This document shows, piece after piece, positions 34,968 through 44,559 of a stretch of 64,000 bases of DNA. The DNA lies in contig USCW01000001.1 of assembly GCA_900553315.1 (NCBI GenBank), forward strand, positions 1-64,000, written 5' to 3'. The translations under genes and the position numbers were made by a program. The notes beneath the pieces are model-generated. The model searched no databases, was not told the origin of the DNA, and was given only the letters and a program-made list of their open reading frames with translations. Origin of the DNA: an uncultured Eubacteriales bacterium (lineage in GTDB: Bacteria; Bacillota; Clostridia; Christensenellales; Aristaeellaceae). Positions within the stretch are counted from its first letter, which is position 1. Every line of letters starts with the position of its first letter.

Positions 34968-34996
34968 CCCTTCGTATTCATTTATTTTTCATTATA
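34968..34996 (-). promoter_or_regulatory. possible promoter of the binding protein gene
   Basis: On the minus strand a TATAAT box (34991-34996) lies about 33 bases upstream of the start. No clear -35 box is visible at the right distance (TGGTCA is the best), so the call rests on the -10 box. Confidence 0.35.
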
Positions 34997-35165
34997 GCCT
35001 ACTTTCACTGCTTTGACCAGACCCCAGAAAAAGTTTTTGTCTGGCACAAAATTCGGAGCCGAAACGGATCATGTTGCTTATGTCAGAGATTGCCGCTCAT
35101 GCTTCGTCCAAACGCGGGCAGGATAGCAATGCGGCAAACTGGATTCTTTTGCGGGAGGCATGTGT

Positions 35166-37565
35166 ATGAACGTCAAGAAAAGGCATTGGGGCAGGTGGAC
35201 GCTGGCGGTGTTGGCCGTGGTGTTTGCTGCTGTGCTTGTCGCTGGATTCTTTTATTTTGACGTTCCCTCTTGGCAATCGCTTGATACGCAGCGCCTGCTT
35301 TCGCTGGCGCAGACGGGTAGCATCTATGATAAGGACGGCTCCTTCGTGACGCATCTGGTCGGAAGTGAAAACCGAACGCTGGTTGCGCTGGAAGAGCTTC
35401 CGCAGCATGTTGTCGATGCTTTTCTTGCTGCCGAGGACTTGCGGTTTTACAAGCACCCCGGCTTTGATATTGTGCGCATTGGCGGCGCGGTTATCAGCAA
35501 CCTTCGCTCCGGCGGCTACGCGCAGGGAGCAAGCACCATCACACAGCAGCTTGTTAAGCTTAGCCACCTCAGCAGTCAGAAGACCATTGCCAGAAAGCTT
35601 GAAGAGATTTGGCTGGCGCTCCAATTAGAGCAGCAATTTACGAAAGAAGAAATTCTTGAAATGTATTTAAATTACATTTATTTTGGGGATGGTGCTTACG
35701 GCGTACAGGCGGCAGCACAGGCCGTCTACGGTGTGGATGCAAAGGCGCTTTCACCCGCTCAGGCTGCGTCGCTGGCTGCGGCAATCAAGGCCCCCTCTGC
35801 TTATGGCATTACATCCCGTCCGGACGCAAACCGTGAGCGTCGCACCTATATCTTAAACGTCATGCGACAGGAGAACATGCTTTCCGCAGAAGAATATGAG
35901 CGTGCCGCAGTCGAGGAGTTAGTGCCGCAGCAGGTCACAGCGGTGCAGCTGGAATACGGCTGGTTTGTGGATGCAGTGCTGGACGAGGCGGAACAGAGGC
36001 TGGATGTTACAGCTGAAACGCTGCTGGCGGGCGGCTATCAAATTTATACAACAATGGACGCTGCCATGCAGGCTACGTTGGAAGAGCAGTTTACCAAAGA
36101 ATTATTTCCTTCCAATTCGAAGGACGGTACGAAGGTTCAGGGCGCCTCCGCATGCTTAGATACCCAAAACGGTGCGGTACGTGCCTGTGTGGGTGGACGG
36201 GACTATGCGACGAGACGCGGCTTGAACCGCGCTACTCAACTTCGGCGGCAGCCGGGTTCCTCGCTTAAGCCGCTGGTGGTGTATGCCCCGGCGGTACAGA
36301 CCTATGGCTATACGCCCGCCAGCGTTTTGCAGGACGAGCCGACCAATTTCAACGGCTACAAGCCTCGCAACAGCGGCTATGCCTACTACGGTCCCGTGAC
36401 AGTTCGCACAGCGCTGAAAAACAGCTTGAATGTTTGCGCTGTGTCGCTGTTGAATCAGATCGGTATTTCTGCTGGATTGAACTATTTGCAGGAGGTCGGC
36501 ATTCCGTTGGATGATCGGGACGGCAACTTGTCCCTTGCGCTCGGCTCCATGACTTATGGCGTGTCGCCCGTGATTCTTGCGGCGGCGTATAGTCCCTTTG
36601 CAAACGGCGGTATTTATTATGTGCCCTACTTCATTGAAAAGATTACCGATCTATCCGGCGAAGTGGTGTATCAGCATCAGCCGGTATCACGTCAGGTGCT
36701 TTCGACACAGGCAGCTTATATCATGACAGATATGCTCCGCACGGTGACGACCTCCGGCACAGGTGCAAAGTTATCAACGGCTGGCGTGCAGGTGGCTGGC
36801 AAAACAGGAACCGTTAATATGACGGGCGGCGGCAACCGTGACGTTTGGATGGCGGCCTACACCTCGGAAATCTCCATGGCGACATGGATGGGCTTCGACA
36901 ACCCGGACAGCAATCACAAGTTGGCCAGTCGCGTCAGCGGAGGTGACAATCCTGCGGCGCTGTGTAGAGACTTTTTCAAGGCATGGTACAGCGGCCGAAC
37001 AAAGCCATCCTTCTCCAAACCGGATGGTATCGTTACCGCAGAAATTGATAAGAAAGCGATTGAGTGGCGTGGAAAGCCAATGCTTGCCACCGAGCTAACG
37101 CCCAGCGCTTATCGCTTGAAGGAGGTTTTTATTGCGGGCACGCAACCGACGCAGAAAAGTGATGTCTGGAATGCACCGCGTTCGGCACGCTCCTTCACAG
37201 TTACGCATAACGAGGCCGGGTATCCGCTGCTGGTCATTGAGTCGGGCGACAATGCCGTCTATCGTGTTCAGCGGGATGCGGCGGGGGAAAGCTTTGTGTT
37301 GACAGAGCTATACGGCACTTCTGGCGAAACGCTTTACTTCGCAGATACTCGGGCGCAGGCCGGCGTGACCTATACCTATCGCGTGATTCCAGTTCATGCC
37401 GAGCTTTTGCAAAACGGCATTTTGCTGGAAGGTGTGCAAAGCGTGCAGGTGGCCCGGGCTTCGCTGCCGCAGAAGGAGGGCATTCTGGAAAAGTTTTGGA
37501 ACAGCGTCTTCGGAAAAGAAAAGCAGGAGAACGAAGAAGAGGTTCTGTCCATATTCGCACCCTAA
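35166..37565 (+). CDS. class A penicillin-binding protein (PBP1A type)
   Basis: 799 aa bifunctional peptidoglycan synthase. One N-terminal membrane helix (about 12-31) is followed by a GT51 transglycosylase with the catalytic Glu90 in AAEDLRFYKHPG and the motif GASTITQQLVKL. The transpeptidase domain has SSLK (S365, K368), the KNSLN motif and VAGKTGTVN. After the transpeptidase there is a further region of about 150 residues that may be an fnIII-like domain. The ATG at 35166 has GGGAGG seven bases upstream. Confidence 0.95.
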   Translation: MNVKKRHWGRWTLAVLAVVFAAVLVAGFFYFDVPSWQSLDTQRLLSLAQTGSIYDKDGSFVTHLVGSENRTLVALEELPQHVVDAFLAAEDLRFYKHPGFDIVRIGGAVISNLRSGGYAQGASTITQQLVKLSHLSSQKTIARKLEEIWLALQLEQQFTKEEILEMYLNYIYFGDGAYGVQAAAQAVYGVDAKALSPAQAASLAAAIKAPSAYGITSRPDANRERRTYILNVMRQENMLSAEEYERAAVEELVPQQVTAVQLEYGWFVDAVLDEAEQRLDVTAETLLAGGYQIYTTMDAAMQATLEEQFTKELFPSNSKDGTKVQGASACLDTQNGAVRACVGGRDYATRRGLNRATQLRRQPGSSLKPLVVYAPAVQTYGYTPASVLQDEPTNFNGYKPRNSGYAYYGPVTVRTALKNSLNVCAVSLLNQIGISAGLNYLQEVGIPLDDRDGNLSLALGSMTYGVSPVILAAAYSPFANGGIYYVPYFIEKITDLSGEVVYQHQPVSRQVLSTQAAYIMTDMLRTVTTSGTGAKLSTAGVQVAGKTGTVNMTGGGNRDVWMAAYTSEISMATWMGFDNPDSNHKLASRVSGGDNPAALCRDFFKAWYSGRTKPSFSKPDGIVTAEIDKKAIEWRGKPMLATELTPSAYRLKEVFIAGTQPTQKSDVWNAPRSARSFTVTHNEAGYPLLVIESGDNAVYRVQRDAAGESFVLTELYGTSGETLYFADTRAQAGVTYTYRVIPVHAELLQNGILLEGVQSVQVARASLPQKEGILEKFWNSVFGKEKQENEEEVLSIFAP

Positions 37566-37573
37566 TGGGATGT

Positions 37574-38947
37574 CTATTCTCGTTTGCGTTGTTTCGAGGT
37601 GATAGGTGCGGCGTGCAGCGCCGGGGCATAACGTGGCGCTCCCATAAAGGAGAAGGACGAGCCATGGCAAGGGCATTCCCAATGCTCAGATTCAGCATTG
37701 TACCTCAGACGACATCCCATGTGCGGGCACTTGGGCGCAAACGGTCGAATCATACTGCCAAGCATAGCTCCTGCCTTCGGGAGGCTGCCCTGCAGCATGG
37801 CGCGCCATTTGCCGGGAAAGGTTCGGCTTGGCAAAAACAGGCCGCCCTCTGCGGATTCCTTTCCCAGAATGTTATCGCTCAGCAATTGTGCAGCCATATA
37901 GCTTCCAACTAAGCCCCAGCCGCTGTAGCCGGAGGCCATTAGCAAATGGGAATCCTTGGGATGAATCGCTCCGATAAGCGGGAGACCATCAACGCTAAAG
38001 ACTTCCTGTCTGTGTAGGATTTTCTGGATGGACGTATCAGGAAAGCAGCGTCGTATCTCCTGACGGAAAGCATTTGCTTCCTTTTGTAAGGCAGTTGTGC
38101 CTGTACGCCCTAAATCGCGCACCATAAGCGCACCATCCTGCAAGGGGCGTAGTGTAAAACCATGCTCGCGACATTCTAAATAGCTATGCTGAAACGTGGG
38201 AATATTGGTTAATTGCACCTCCACCAGCGTGTGCTGCTCCATCAGAGCCAGCAGCGGTAATCGCTTGAGACCGATGGGAACACCTGTACACAGCACGATT
38301 ATTTGCGCATGAAGTGCGCCTTTGGGAGTTATCAGCAGCTGCGGACGAACCTCCTGAACAGGTGTGTGCGTAAAGATGCGGCAGCCCAAGCCTTGCGCTT
38401 CATGCAGCAGGGTATATAGCCATGCCATAGGGGATAGCAGTCCTTGCTCTTCTAACCGAACAGCGCCAAAGGTCGGCAGCGGACAATCACCATGGTCTTG
38501 TTCAAACTGAACGTGCAGGCCAAGCCTACGTTCGAGTTGGTACAGCGCCTCAAGGGCTGGTACTTGATCCTCCTGCAAAGCCGAAAGATAGACATGCTGT
38601 GACTGACACCCCAGCTTCGGATGCGAAACCGCTAGTTCCCCAATATTATGTACTGCCTGAGTCGCACGTTCCGCAAATGCCGCGGCAATTTCTTTCCCGT
38701 AAAATGTACGCGTGCGAACATACGCATCCTCAAGCTGGGCCGTTACCTTCCCTGTACAGGCGGTTGTGCTTCCACAGCCGGGGGTGTCAGCCTCAAGAAT
38801 GACAGATGAAACACCTCGCGTGGCCAGCATCCACGCCAATGTAACGCCCGTTAATCCAGCCCCTACAATGGCAACATCGCAGTGGACTTGCCCGCGAAGC
38901 ATAGGAAAATTCTCATCGGGATACGCTTGCCAATGCTTTCCTTCCAT
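37574..38947 (-). CDS. FAD-dependent oxidoreductase with a C-terminal Rieske [2Fe-2S] domain
   Basis: 457 aa. An N-terminal DAO-type FAD fold is shown by CDVAIVGAGLTGVTLAWML and VILEADTPGCGSTTACTGKV. The last 60 residues form a Rieske centre, CPHMGC then CPCHGSSF (CxH and CxxH, 17 residues between). Proteins of this two-part type occur in many Firmicutes; the substrate is not known. The start at 38947 follows GGAAGGAG; an upstream reading frame of 73 more residues has no site and low-quality sequence. It ends 8 bases from the converging PBP gene and diverges from the YkvI-like gene. Confidence 0.9.
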   Translation of the reverse strand: MEGKHWQAYPDENFPMLRGQVHCDVAIVGAGLTGVTLAWMLATRGVSSVILEADTPGCGSTTACTGKVTAQLEDAYVRTRTFYGKEIAAAFAERATQAVHNIGELAVSHPKLGCQSQHVYLSALQEDQVPALEALYQLERRLGLHVQFEQDHGDCPLPTFGAVRLEEQGLLSPMAWLYTLLHEAQGLGCRIFTHTPVQEVRPQLLITPKGALHAQIIVLCTGVPIGLKRLPLLALMEQHTLVEVQLTNIPTFQHSYLECREHGFTLRPLQDGALMVRDLGRTGTTALQKEANAFRQEIRRCFPDTSIQKILHRQEVFSVDGLPLIGAIHPKDSHLLMASGYSGWGLVGSYMAAQLLSDNILGKESAEGGLFLPSRTFPGKWRAMLQGSLPKAGAMLGSMIRPFAPKCPHMGCRLRYNAESEHWECPCHGSSFSFMGAPRYAPALHAAPITSKQRKRE

Positions 38948-39061
38948 ACAGACACCGCTCCTTCCGAGTACAGTATGCGCATAATGGTGTGGATACTTGC
39001 ATGACAGTTTCGGAGAACATGAACGGCTCTTGTCGTTGCATAGCTTACTCGGGGTGATGTT

Positions 39062-40039
39062 ATGCGCAGGAGTATAGGCCGTGCATTGAGAATCTGCGGC
39101 GCTATCATTGGTGCGGGCTTCGCATCGGGGCAAGAATTGGCAGCCTTTTTCAGCCGTTATGGTCAATGGAGTTGGCTTGGCATTGCGGCGGCGATGGTAA
39201 CGCTGGCCTATCTGGGACGGAAGTTATGTCGCTGCTGCATGGAAAGGAGCGTATCGTTGGCAGGATTGGATCAAGGCAAAATGCGTGTGCTGACACGTTG
39301 GATGTTCTGTCTACTGCTGTTCATTACAGGCGGCGCTATGCTGGCTGGAACGGGTGCGATTGCTGCATTAACGCTGCCGCTTCATAAAGCATCATGGATT
39401 GGTGTCGGTATTACGCTGCTGCTTGCTATATGGATTGCTCATCGTCCTGGGAAGGAAATGAGTAGGCTTTCCGGTGGGCTGATGCTGCTTTTATTGCTGA
39501 TATTGGTCTATTGTTCATCTCTCGAATCAGAAGCCTCGTGCGTTCTTCCCACGGATATTTCCATGCCTTATGCCGTGGCCGTCTGTCGTGGGCTCTGCTG
39601 GGGAGGCTTTAATTTGGCGGTTGCAGCACCGTTGATAAGCGAAGAAAAAGATGAGCGTGCACCGCTCCTTGCGGTCGGAATGCTTAGTATCCTTCTTTTA
39701 TTGGGTAATGCTGTATTGCTGCGGCATCCGTCGTTGATGACGTTCGAAGTTCCGCTGGTGCAGTTCTTAACTGCTCAAGGGATGATCGGCTATTACGGCG
39801 GAGCGCTGGCTATTTATCTGGCAATGCTGACTACGCTGATTGCCGCATTGCGTGGGCTAAAGGAACTGTTGCCAAGCGAACTTCGTTACAGCAGTATAGT
39901 TGCTGCAGGAGGTATTACCCTGATTGCTCTGGCCGGCTTTGCGGAAATTATTGATTTCCTGTATCCGCTGCTTGGTGGAGGCTGTTTGGTAGTATTGATA
40001 CTTTTATTGCGGAAAAATGATCGAACCGCACGAATTTGA
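39062..40039 (+). CDS. YkvI-family membrane protein
   Basis: 325 aa with about ten hydrophobic helices. The start RICGAIIGAGFASGQELAAFF matches YkvI-like proteins, which have the amino acid/sodium symporter (LeuT-like) fold. The transported substrate, if any, is unknown. The ATG follows GGGGTG. It is divergent from the FAD/Rieske gene. Confidence 0.8.
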   Translation: MRRSIGRALRICGAIIGAGFASGQELAAFFSRYGQWSWLGIAAAMVTLAYLGRKLCRCCMERSVSLAGLDQGKMRVLTRWMFCLLLFITGGAMLAGTGAIAALTLPLHKASWIGVGITLLLAIWIAHRPGKEMSRLSGGLMLLLLLILVYCSSLESEASCVLPTDISMPYAVAVCRGLCWGGFNLAVAAPLISEEKDERAPLLAVGMLSILLLLGNAVLLRHPSLMTFEVPLVQFLTAQGMIGYYGGALAIYLAMLTTLIAALRGLKELLPSELRYSSIVAAGGITLIALAGFAEIIDFLYPLLGGGCLVVLILLLRKNDRTARI

Positions 40040-40113
40040 AAATCGTCCCTTTTCGTTGTATCAGTTTTGTTGTATAATAGCATACGTACTTTGCAGTCAA
40101 AGAGGGTCGAGAC

Positions 40114-41217
40114 ATGCAATATCGCAGAAATTACCGCGTGATTGATTTGGAGATACTGCGGGAAAATGTCCGTCTGATTCGTCAATCCGTAGATGCGGAC
40201 GTTCAACTGATGGCCGTGGTTAAGGCCGATGCTTATGGTCATGGCATTGTGCAGACTGCAAAAGCGACGCTCGATGCCGGTGCGGATGCGCTGGCCGTAG
40301 CGCTGGTGGAGGAAGGGGAAGCGCTTCGCCTTGCCGGTGTTTCGGCGCCTATTCTGGTACTGGGAGCCACAAGTCTAGAGGAGGCCATTGGCGGTGTACA
40401 GCTTGGGCTGACGCTGACCGTTTGCGATGAAGCAATGGTGCGTAGCGTGGAAAAAGCCTGTGTGCAGGAATCGAAGGAATGCAGCGTCCATTTGAAGATC
40501 GACTCTGGTATGAGCCGTATCGGTGCGCGCACGGAGTCAGAGGTTCAGCAAGTGTTGCAGACGTTGCAGGCGTGTCCGCATGTGCGGCTGACTGGGGCGT
40601 TTACACATTTTGCGGACGCAGATGGACAGACGGAGGAATTTACCCGTCAGCAGTTTGAACGCTTTCAGCAGCTAACGGCAGCTTTGTCCTCCGATATTGT
40701 GCGTCACGCGGCGAATAGTGCCTCCATTCATCGCTATCCTGAAATGCACTTAAACATGGTGCGCATGGGTATTTCCATGTATGGCTATCCGCCTGTTGCA
40801 TCTGAGCTTCCACTCAAACCCTGCATGAGCTGGAAAACAGAGGTAACCTATGTGAAGAAAATTGAAGCAGGGGATACGGTGAGTTATGGACGCACCTTCT
40901 GTGCAGGACATCCTATGCGTGTGGCGACGATTGCCGTAGGCTATGGCGACGGTTATCATCGGGCAATTTCGGGCAAAGGCTGTGTATTGATCGGCGGGAA
41001 ACGCGCTCCCATTCTCGGGCGCGTTTGCATGGATCAGATGATGGCAGATGTGACCGACATTCCTAATGTACAGGCTGGGGATGAAGTGATTCTGCTGGGA
41101 CGGCAGGGCACAGAAAGCGTTGACGCTGAGGAGTTCGCATCATGGGCCGATACGATCAGTTATGAAGTCCTACTGGCACCCACAGCACGTGTGCCGCGGG
41201 TATGGCTGCATGAGTGA
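40114..41217 (+). CDS. alr: alanine racemase
   Basis: 367 aa, PLP-dependent; it makes D-alanine for the cell wall. The PLP lysine is K37 in AVVKADAYGHG, and the second catalytic Tyr lies in SYGRTF. A TATAAT box (40073-40078) precedes the gene, though no good -35 is visible. The next gene starts 8 bases before its stop. Confidence 0.97.
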   Translation: MQYRRNYRVIDLEILRENVRLIRQSVDADVQLMAVVKADAYGHGIVQTAKATLDAGADALAVALVEEGEALRLAGVSAPILVLGATSLEEAIGGVQLGLTLTVCDEAMVRSVEKACVQESKECSVHLKIDSGMSRIGARTESEVQQVLQTLQACPHVRLTGAFTHFADADGQTEEFTRQQFERFQQLTAALSSDIVRHAANSASIHRYPEMHLNMVRMGISMYGYPPVASELPLKPCMSWKTEVTYVKKIEAGDTVSYGRTFCAGHPMRVATIAVGYGDGYHRAISGKGCVLIGGKRAPILGRVCMDQMMADVTDIPNVQAGDEVILLGRQGTESVDAEEFASWADTISYEVLLAPTARVPRVWLHE

Positions 41218-41800
41218 GGAAAAAGCGGCACTGCGGAGAAGCTTGCGCAAGCAGCGGTTCAGCACGGTTCAGCTTCAAGCCGAAAGTGCATGTATCTGTG
41301 AGCAGTTACGGAAGTTGCCTCTTTTTCAACAGGCGAGATGCATTGCGGCGTACATGCCTTTGCCGCATGAAGCTCAGATACAGCCGTTACTGTCCGAAAT
41401 TCTGGCAGACGGAAAATGCTTGCTGCTACCCAGCGTGTCGGATAACGGCTTGACGTTTCATCAAGTTTCACGGCTGCAATCGCTGCGCGAGGGACAGTTT
41501 CGAGTTATGGAACCCCCTGAGGATGCGCTACAAGTGCCGCTGGAACAGGCAGAGCTTATCCTTGTGCCGTTGGAGGCGGTCGATAGGCGAGGCAATCGTC
41601 TGGGCAAGGGCGACGGCTATTATGACCGAGCATTGCGGACGGTGCAAGGCTTCTGCATGGGCGTTGCGTTATCTTATCAAGTGGTTGACCGGATACCTGT
41701 CGAAGAAAGCGATCGAGCCTTGGACGGCTGGGTGACTCCGGAATATCGTCATATATTAACAAAAGTGAGGGAACAGCATGGACACGAAGAAGAACCCTAA
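41210..41800 (+). CDS. 5-formyltetrahydrofolate cyclo-ligase
   Basis: 196 aa. It returns 5-formyl-THF to the active folate pool with ATP. The family motif is RRGNRLGKGDGYYDRAL, with the phosphate loop in AAYMPLPHEAQIQPLL. The ATG at 41210 overlaps the alr stop; a longer frame from 41120 lies wholly inside alr and is rejected. The next gene overlaps its 3' end by 23 bases. Confidence 0.93.
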   Translation: MSEEKAALRRSLRKQRFSTVQLQAESACICEQLRKLPLFQQARCIAAYMPLPHEAQIQPLLSEILADGKCLLLPSVSDNGLTFHQVSRLQSLREGQFRVMEPPEDALQVPLEQAELILVPLEAVDRRGNRLGKGDGYYDRALRTVQGFCMGVALSYQVVDRIPVEESDRALDGWVTPEYRHILTKVREQHGHEEEP

Positions 41801-42584
41801 AAAGAAGATGAAGATTGTCAAGAAGCCCTATGTCAAAGGCTCGATTGTGGATGCCTCCACGGTGAAGGATGCGTTGCGCTTTTTCGGCGGCACTGTAATC
41901 ATGATGCTGGCATTTTTGCTGCTGAGCTCCATGATGATGTGGGATAACCTGATGCTGCGCATCATCACCAACGGCGTTGTGCTGGTGCTGGCATGGCTGC
42001 TGTTCTATGCATCGGGCGTATCAAAGGGCGCAGTTGCGGTGAACAGCGGCGAGATTCTCTACCAGCGTCAGCAGGAAGGCAAGGCGCTTGACAACGCGGA
42101 TGTTCGCGCAAGCTTTCATCCGCTCAAGGGCTTTGTAACAGGCATCATTGGCGACTTGCCTTGCTTGGTGTGCGCGATCGTGCTGGCGCTGATTGCGCAG
42201 CGGCAGATGTACAGCGCGGCATCGCTGCCTTCTTGGCTGGAAAGCTATACCCGGCGCAGCGAGATTGGCGACGCGTTAGCCTATTATTCAGTCTCGCACG
42301 GCATGAGCCTTGAAAACATTCTGAGATTGATTGTCCGTACCATGATTATGCCGCTGGTGAGCATTGTAGGAACGGAAAGCTCGGCGAATCTGCTCACGCT
42401 GGAGCACCTTGCACCACTGGCTGTGTTGATGCCCGCGTTGTTCTATGGCGTTGGCTATACGCAGGGCGTGAACGCACGTGCACAGGTACATTCCAGCATC
42501 GCCGCCGCTAACAAAAAGCACCGAAAGCAGGAAAAGAAAAAACAGCAGCAGCGCCGTGTGCAGGAGCCTAAGCAGTTGAACTAA
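41778..42584 (+). CDS. membrane protein of unknown function
   Basis: 268 aa, not recognised. A basic N-terminus is followed by membrane segments near residues 38-55, 58-78, 115-135, 186-205 and 214-230. The C-terminal tail is strongly basic and Gln-rich (NKKHRKQEKKKQQQRR). The start overlaps the preceding gene by 23 bases behind GAGGGAACAGC. Downstream is rsmD. Its role cannot be inferred from the neighbours. Confidence 0.75.
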   Translation: MDTKKNPKKKMKIVKKPYVKGSIVDASTVKDALRFFGGTVIMMLAFLLLSSMMMWDNLMLRIITNGVVLVLAWLLFYASGVSKGAVAVNSGEILYQRQQEGKALDNADVRASFHPLKGFVTGIIGDLPCLVCAIVLALIAQRQMYSAASLPSWLESYTRRSEIGDALAYYSVSHGMSLENILRLIVRTMIMPLVSIVGTESSANLLTLEHLAPLAVLMPALFYGVGYTQGVNARAQVHSSIAAANKKHRKQEKKKQQQRRVQEPKQLN

Positions 42585-42597
42585 GTCGGAGGCAATT

Positions 42598-43155
42598 ATG
42601 CGCATTGTAGCAGGAACGGCTCGTTCCAGAACCATTTTAGCTCCCGAGGGACGCGATACTCGTCCAACACTGGATCGCGTGCGGGAAAATCTATTCAATA
42701 TCCTGCAATGGCATTGCCGTGATGCGCAGGTGCTTGATCTTTTTGCCGGCAGCGGCGCCTTGGCACTCGAGGCATTAAGCCGGGGCGCTGCCGGGGCTGT
42801 TCTGGCAGACCGCGATCCTCGCGCTGTACGCATTGAGCGTCAAAATGTGGAGAATCTCGGCTTTACAGATCGCGCACGAGTGATTCAGGCAGAATGGCAG
42901 GAAACGCTGCGCCGACTAGCTGCGGAAAACATGACCTTTCAACTGGTGTTCCTTGATCCGCCTTACGCAATGAAGGATTTGTCGGCAGTCTTTGAGGCGT
43001 TGCGTTCAGGTGGAATGATCGACGAAAACTCGTTGATCGTGGTCGAGCATAAGGCCGAGGACGTACCTTTCGTTGGAGACGGCTTTATCGTCACCGACCA
43101 GCGGAAATATGGCTACGCGGGCATTCATATGTTTCGCCTGAAGGGGGAAGCCTGA
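42598..43155 (+). CDS. rsmD: RsmD, 16S rRNA guanine-966 N2-methyltransferase
   Basis: 185 aa SAM-dependent methyltransferase. Motifs: VLDLFAGSGALALEALSRGA (SAM site) and VFLDPPYAM (catalytic DPPY). The N-terminal RIVAGTARSRTILAPEGRDT is typical. It is followed by coaD two bases after its stop, the standard Firmicute pairing. Confidence 0.96.
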   Translation: MRIVAGTARSRTILAPEGRDTRPTLDRVRENLFNILQWHCRDAQVLDLFAGSGALALEALSRGAAGAVLADRDPRAVRIERQNVENLGFTDRARVIQAEWQETLRRLAAENMTFQLVFLDPPYAMKDLSAVFEALRSGGMIDENSLIVVEHKAEDVPFVGDGFIVTDQRKYGYAGIHMFRLKGEA

Positions 43156-43156
43156 G

Positions 43157-43648
43157 ATGGAACGGGTATGTATCTATCCGGGAAGCTTCGATCCCATTAC
43201 CATCGGGCATATGGACATTATCCGTCGGAGTACCGCTATTTTTGACCGTGTGGTTGTGGCTGTACTGCATAATCCTGCGAAGGCCGGATGCTTTCCCGTG
43301 GAGGAGCGGTTAGCGCTGATTCGAAGCGCTTGTGCTGATATGCCGCAGGTGTCCGTGGAAAGCTTTGGCGGATTATTGGTCGATTTCTGCAAGGGCCATA
43401 ACATTCACGTTGTTATACGCGGCTTGCGTGCTGTCAGCGATTTCGAAAATGAGCTTCAAATGGCGCAGGTCAATCGCCAACTGCTTCCGAAGTTGGAAAC
43501 GATCTTCATGATGACCCGACCGGAGCACGCGCCGATCAGTTCCTCAGTAGTGCGTGAGCTGGCGCATTTCGGAGGAGACTTCCGTCCGTTCATCCCGGAA
43601 GAGATTTATCCCCAGGTACAGGCGTTTTTTGAAAAGCGTGGAAACTAA
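43157..43648 (+). CDS. coaD: phosphopantetheine adenylyltransferase
   Basis: 163 aa nucleotidyltransferase of coenzyme A synthesis. The signature is YPGSFDPITIGHMDIIRR (TxGH motif), with the late motif ISSSVVREL. It is coupled to rsmD. Confidence 0.97.
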   Translation: MERVCIYPGSFDPITIGHMDIIRRSTAIFDRVVVAVLHNPAKAGCFPVEERLALIRSACADMPQVSVESFGGLLVDFCKGHNIHVVIRGLRAVSDFENELQMAQVNRQLLPKLETIFMMTRPEHAPISSSVVRELAHFGGDFRPFIPEEIYPQVQAFFEKRGN

Positions 43649-43663
43649 GAGGAGGCATTTGCC

Positions 43664-44329
43664 ATGGCGCCCAGACAAAGTCGTTCCGAAATTACCCAAT
43701 GCGTCAGCGTGATCCGCGATTTGCAGGAGCTGATTGTCAGCAGCCGCCGTGCATTCATGAGCGGCAATGCCTGCGTTGTGGATCGTCAGACAATGCTGGA
43801 TAAGCTGGACGAGTTGGAACGCTGCTTGCCGGAGGCGGTACGTCAGGCAAATGAGAGCTTGAAATCCATCGATGCTTATGAGGAACAGATTCGTCAGGAA
43901 TGCACGGCCAAGGTGAATGAAGCCAATGAGAAGTCTCGGCGCATCGCAGCGGCTGCACAGCAAACCGAAGCTGAGGCGCAGAAGAAGGCCAATAATATCG
44001 CGGCGGCTGCGGCGGCATCTGCCTCTGAGCAGCAGCGCAAGGCCGAGGAGGAAGCGAGAGCAATCGTAGAGTCCGGTCGCGGAGAAGCCGCGCGCATTGT
44101 CGAGGAAGCTCAGCGTCATGCGAATGCGCTGGTTGCACAGGAGGAAATCATGCGCCGCGCACGGGTAGAGGTAAAGGAAATGCAGGAAGCTACGCAGGCT
44201 CAATTAGCCCAGCTTCGGCGCAACACCTTCGATTATCTGGACAATATGCTGGCACAGACAGATCAGCATTTGGGTGGGCTTATCAATGAACTGCGCATGG
44301 AGCGCAACGAACTGAATGCCCAAAGATAA
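43664..44329 (+). CDS. coiled-coil protein, possibly DivIVA-like
   Basis: 221 aa, almost wholly helical and Ala/Glu/Gln-rich, with repeats such as AEEEARAIVESGRGEAARIV. It has the appearance of clostridial DivIVA- or ATP-synthase-b-like coiled-coil proteins found after coaD. There is no membrane helix. The family assignment is tentative; composition alone can mislead. The ATG is behind GGAGG. Confidence 0.65.
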   Translation: MAPRQSRSEITQCVSVIRDLQELIVSSRRAFMSGNACVVDRQTMLDKLDELERCLPEAVRQANESLKSIDAYEEQIRQECTAKVNEANEKSRRIAAAAQQTEAEAQKKANNIAAAAAASASEQQRKAEEEARAIVESGRGEAARIVEEAQRHANALVAQEEIMRRARVEVKEMQEATQAQLAQLRRNTFDYLDNMLAQTDQHLGGLINELRMERNELNAQR

Positions 44330-44457
44330 TGATCTGTCCAAAATGTTACGCGAAATGTTCATGCGCTGTTCAAACCACGTTCATATTTCTCCAGTATAGT
44401 AAGTTTGCAATCAGGAAGGCAAGCCACCAGCCTCCTGAGAGCAATCTCCTTTTTCCC

Positions 44458-44479
44458 GACATTCTTGTTTGAGAATGTC
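44458..44479 (+). promoter_or_regulatory. hairpin in the region after the coiled-coil gene
   Basis: GACATTCT-TGTTTG-AGAATGTC is a perfect 8-bp stem. The region 44330-44500 holds no gene. This could be a first terminator of the plus-strand operon, though no T run follows. Confidence 0.35.
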
Positions 44480-44502
44480 ACCTCCCTATCCTCCATACAA
44501 AG

Positions 44503-44547
44503 CAAAGGCCATGGAAGCAGTCAGCAGAGCCGATTCCATGGCCTTTG
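44503..44547 (+). terminator. bidirectional terminator between converging operons
   Basis: CAAAGGCCATGGAA (44503-44516) pairs perfectly with TTCCATGGCCTTTG (44534-44547), a 14-bp stem with a 17-base loop. It lies between the coiled-coil gene and the converging 768-aa gene. Confidence 0.8.
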
Positions 44548-44559
44548 TGATATGCTCTT

